From IMG/VR virus record IMGVR_UViG_3300044527_000242, positions 1-40,131 of that record: DNA of 40,131 bases. One strand, 5' to 3'. The position numbers were made by a program, and so were the translations under genes. How positions within the stretch are numbered: position 1 is the first letter of the stretch; each line of letters opens with the position of its first letter. Below are positions 38,205-40,131 of this stretch, in pieces. The notes under the pieces were generated by a model. That model did no database searches. It had not been told where the DNA came from and saw nothing but the letters and a program-made list of their open reading frames with translations. Origin of the DNA: a virus.

Positions 38205-40093
38205 TAGTGTGTTTCGGCCCAATTAGGGCCTATTCTGTATTCGCCGTCCAAAGGACAACGAAAGTTGAAGGAGCGTCCAGCCGCTCGGATGGATTCAACG
38301 CATACCTTCCCGACCTCTTCGGCTATGTCAGCCCGGGCCTCAATTTGCATCTCATCGTGGATATGTGCCACGAGTGCATAATCGGGGCCGAACTTGTAGC
38401 CGAGCTTGTCCATAGCCACCACAAAGTGGATGGTCGCCATCTTCATAACCAGCGCACCCGCTGATTGAAGAAGAGTGTTCAAAGCCGCGTGTTGACTACG
38501 TATCGGCAGTTGGCGCCCGTCGAGACCGTTGAGGTGGCCCTTTGACCGCACAGCCCTCTCAACTTCTTCACGTAGGCGTTTAAGGGCAGGGGTTTTGTTG
38601 AGGAACTCTTGCTTGATCCTCCGCCCTTCGTCTTGCCCTTTGCCGATGATGTTGCCGATCTTTTCGTCACCCGCGCCGTATAAAAATGCGTAGATGAACG
38701 TCTTGGCATTGTCTCTTGTTGGTAGTCCAGCGGCCTTCTGGTTGACCGTGTGGATGTCGCCTTTGGTGAGCTCGTTGGCGTAGGCCCCGTCATCGAAGCG
38801 AGCCATGAAGTGGGCGAGACAGCGAAGCTCCAACCCTGAAGCATCACATCCAACCAGCTTTCTTTCAGGCGGTGCAATAAATAGTTCACGACACTCCTTT
38901 CCGTATTCGCTCCCCACCCGGGGAACTTGGGCCATGTTCGGTTTTGAATGGGTGCATCGGCCCGTGACGGCGCCATTCGTTGTGACTCTGCCGTGGATGC
39001 GACCATCTTCCTTGGTCATCTTCATCCACGCCTCCTTGCCCTCGGCAAGTTGGCCGATCCGCTTTTGGATCAGGAGATATTCGAGGAGGGGTTTGGCCTC
39101 TGCATAGCCCAGCTTTGCAAGAGCCGAGAGCACCGCTTCGTCAACCTTGGGCCTCCCGTCAGGAGTGTATTCAGTCGGCTTCCATCCGTACTTTTTGATG
39201 AAGCGTTCTGCAATTTCCTCCCGGCTTCCGGGGTTGAATGGGATTTCTTTTTCTTTCGCTTTCCCATCGGTGATCTTAGCCAGCGCTACCTTTTGGGTTG
39301 TCTTCTTGGCCTTGGCCCAAGCCTTGGCGGCTACGGTGGCCTCTGCCTTTGTATTGTAAGTCTTGCCCTCAAACTCATAAGTGCAAGTCTTCATCGTCTC
39401 CACGGTCGGGCTAAACACCCTACGCATCTCGCTCTCAAGCTCGATACGCCGCTTGGCAAGGGTCACGTAAAGCCCGTTGGCTTTCTCCTTGTCAAACAGG
39501 ATGCCGTGGCGCTCCTGAAGCATGATGATCCCGGCAAAGCCCTGCTCAAGAGAGATAGCCTTGGTTGAGTAGTTCTTCTGGGTGATCATCCGATAGAGCT
39601 TGGCTGTGACTGCCACGTCCTGAACGCAGTAGTCCTCCATGCTCGGGGACCAAACCGAGAAGTCGCCATCGACCTCCTTGAAGTCGCCCTTGAGCATCCC
39701 GATACGATGCCCCCACGCCTTCAGGCTATGGGAGCCAATCAGGTTCCTCGGAAAATCGGGGCGGCTGTTGATCTTTCCGAAGTCGATCTCCTTGAGGTCA
39801 GGCCATATCAGGCGGGTGCACACGATGGTGTCCACAACCTGAGACTTGGGCGCCCTGCCGTAGAGCTTGTCTATAACGGGGAGGTCGAAGCCAATAATGT
39901 TGTGTCCAACAATGCAAGCGTCCGGGCCAGCCTCAAGAAGGCGATTGACGCCCTCCTCAACTGACTTCCCCGTAGGCTGATGGTTGTAGCGGGTGGTTTC
40001 TCCTGTCTCGAGCTCGTGGATGACAAGGCAATGAATGGTGTCTGTCTTGTCCAGTAGCCCGTTAGATTCCAAGTCAAAGATAAGGGTTTTCAT
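38204..40093 (-). CDS. DNA polymerase, family A with 3'-5' exonuclease (T7 gp5-like)
   Basis: A 629-aa replicative polymerase, shorter than T7 gp5 (704 aa). The exonuclease domain starts with IFDLESNGL (Asp7, Glu9). Polymerase motif A is GCDASGLELRCLAHF with Asp417, motif B is RDNAKTFIYAFLYGAG, and motif C is HIHDEM with His579, Asp580 and Glu581. Whether it has a thioredoxin-binding insertion is unclear; the shorter length suggests a reduced one. Its ATG overlaps the primase-helicase stop, and the first codons are duplicated in the 139-base redundancy. Confidence 0.97.
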   Translation of the reverse strand: MKTLIFDLESNGLLDKTDTIHCLVIHELETGETTRYNHQPTGKSVEEGVNRLLEAGPDACIVGHNIIGFDLPVIDKLYGRAPKSQVVDTIVCTRLIWPDLKEIDFGKINSRPDFPRNLIGSHSLKAWGHRIGMLKGDFKEVDGDFSVWSPSMEDYCVQDVAVTAKLYRMITQKNYSTKAISLEQGFAGIIMLQERHGILFDKEKANGLYVTLAKRRIELESEMRRVFSPTVETMKTCTYEFEGKTYNTKAEATVAAKAWAKAKKTTQKVALAKITDGKAKEKEIPFNPGSREEIAERFIKKYGWKPTEYTPDGRPKVDEAVLSALAKLGYAEAKPLLEYLLIQKRIGQLAEGKEAWMKMTKEDGRIHGRVTTNGAVTGRCTHSKPNMAQVPRVGSEYGKECRELFIAPPERKLVGCDASGLELRCLAHFMARFDDGAYANELTKGDIHTVNQKAAGLPTRDNAKTFIYAFLYGAGDEKIGNIIGKGQDEGRRIKQEFLNKTPALKRLREEVERAVRSKGHLNGLDGRQLPIRSQHAALNTLLQSAGALVMKMATIHFVVAMDKLGYKFGPDYALVAHIHDEMQIEARADIAEEVGKVCVESIRAAGRSFNFRCPLDGEYRIGPNWAETH

Positions 40094-40131
40094 TGTAGCT
40101 CCTCGGGGATTTCCACCGGGGGCTGACCGCT
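39993..40131. repeat. Right copy of 139-base terminal redundancy
   Basis: Second copy of the redundancy at 1-139, differing only at 40099. The variable base lies in the Shine-Dalgarno region of the DNA polymerase gene. On the minus strand this copy reads GAGGAG before the ATG, while the left copy reads GAGGAT. It also changes primase-helicase residue 531 from Asp (left) to Glu (right). Confidence 0.9.

Overview
The window is an essentially complete genome of a T7-like podovirus (Autographiviridae-type), about 40 kb. Every convincing gene lies on the minus strand. The first 139 bases are repeated at the last 139 with one mismatch, so the contig closes on itself. The junction falls between the primase-helicase and DNA polymerase genes, so this is an arbitrary cut of a circular assembly and not the physical phage end. 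Hallmarks are a single-subunit T7-type RNA polymerase, gp2.5-like SSB, endonuclease I, gp4-like primase-helicase, family A DNA polymerase, gp6-like exonuclease, and the full gp8 to gp19 structural and packaging series in T7 order. An intact tyrosine integrase suggests the phage may also lysogenise. The host cannot be named; the small lipoproteins and T7-type internal virion proteins fit a Gram-negative bacterium.

Layout in the direction of transcription (decreasing coordinates). From 12.8 to 11.4 kb lies a largely non-coding tract with many inverted repeats, one small gp7.3-like gene, a possible host promoter and a decameric repeat array. From 11.4 to 8.56 kb is a visibly GC-richer operon of nine small, mostly ATGA-coupled genes, including DUF932 and GP88-family proteins and three tiny membrane peptides; it ends at a strong hairpin terminator. 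From 8.16 to 5.35 kb are a zinc-finger-like protein, a ribbon-helix-helix-like protein, the integrase and small hypotheticals. From 5.34 kb to the window start, continuing at 40.1 to 36.5 kb across the circular junction, is replication and nucleotide metabolism: RNA polymerase, SSB, endonuclease I, primase-helicase, DNA polymerase, a free-standing LAGLIDADG endonuclease, exonuclease and a DUF5664 protein. From 36.5 to 12.8 kb is virion assembly, lysis and packaging: gp6.7/7.3-like protein, portal, scaffold, a small holin/lipoprotein cassette, capsid, tail tube A and B, gp13-16-like internal proteins, tail fibre, small membrane protein, small terminase, a Gly/Thr-Pro-rich protein, HNH nuclease, large terminase and a probable muramidase.

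How it works together: host polymerase probably transcribes the left-arm operon and integrase block, the phage polymerase then transcribes the replication and structural blocks, and concatemers are resolved by endonuclease I and the gp18/gp19 terminase. The true termini and attP were not located; the 11.4 to 12.8 kb tract is the best place to look for both. The least explained parts are the GC-rich operon, whose two borders carry hairpins with tRNA T-loop-like 7-base loops, its repeated stop/Shine-Dalgarno/start cassette, and the structured non-coding tract beside it.
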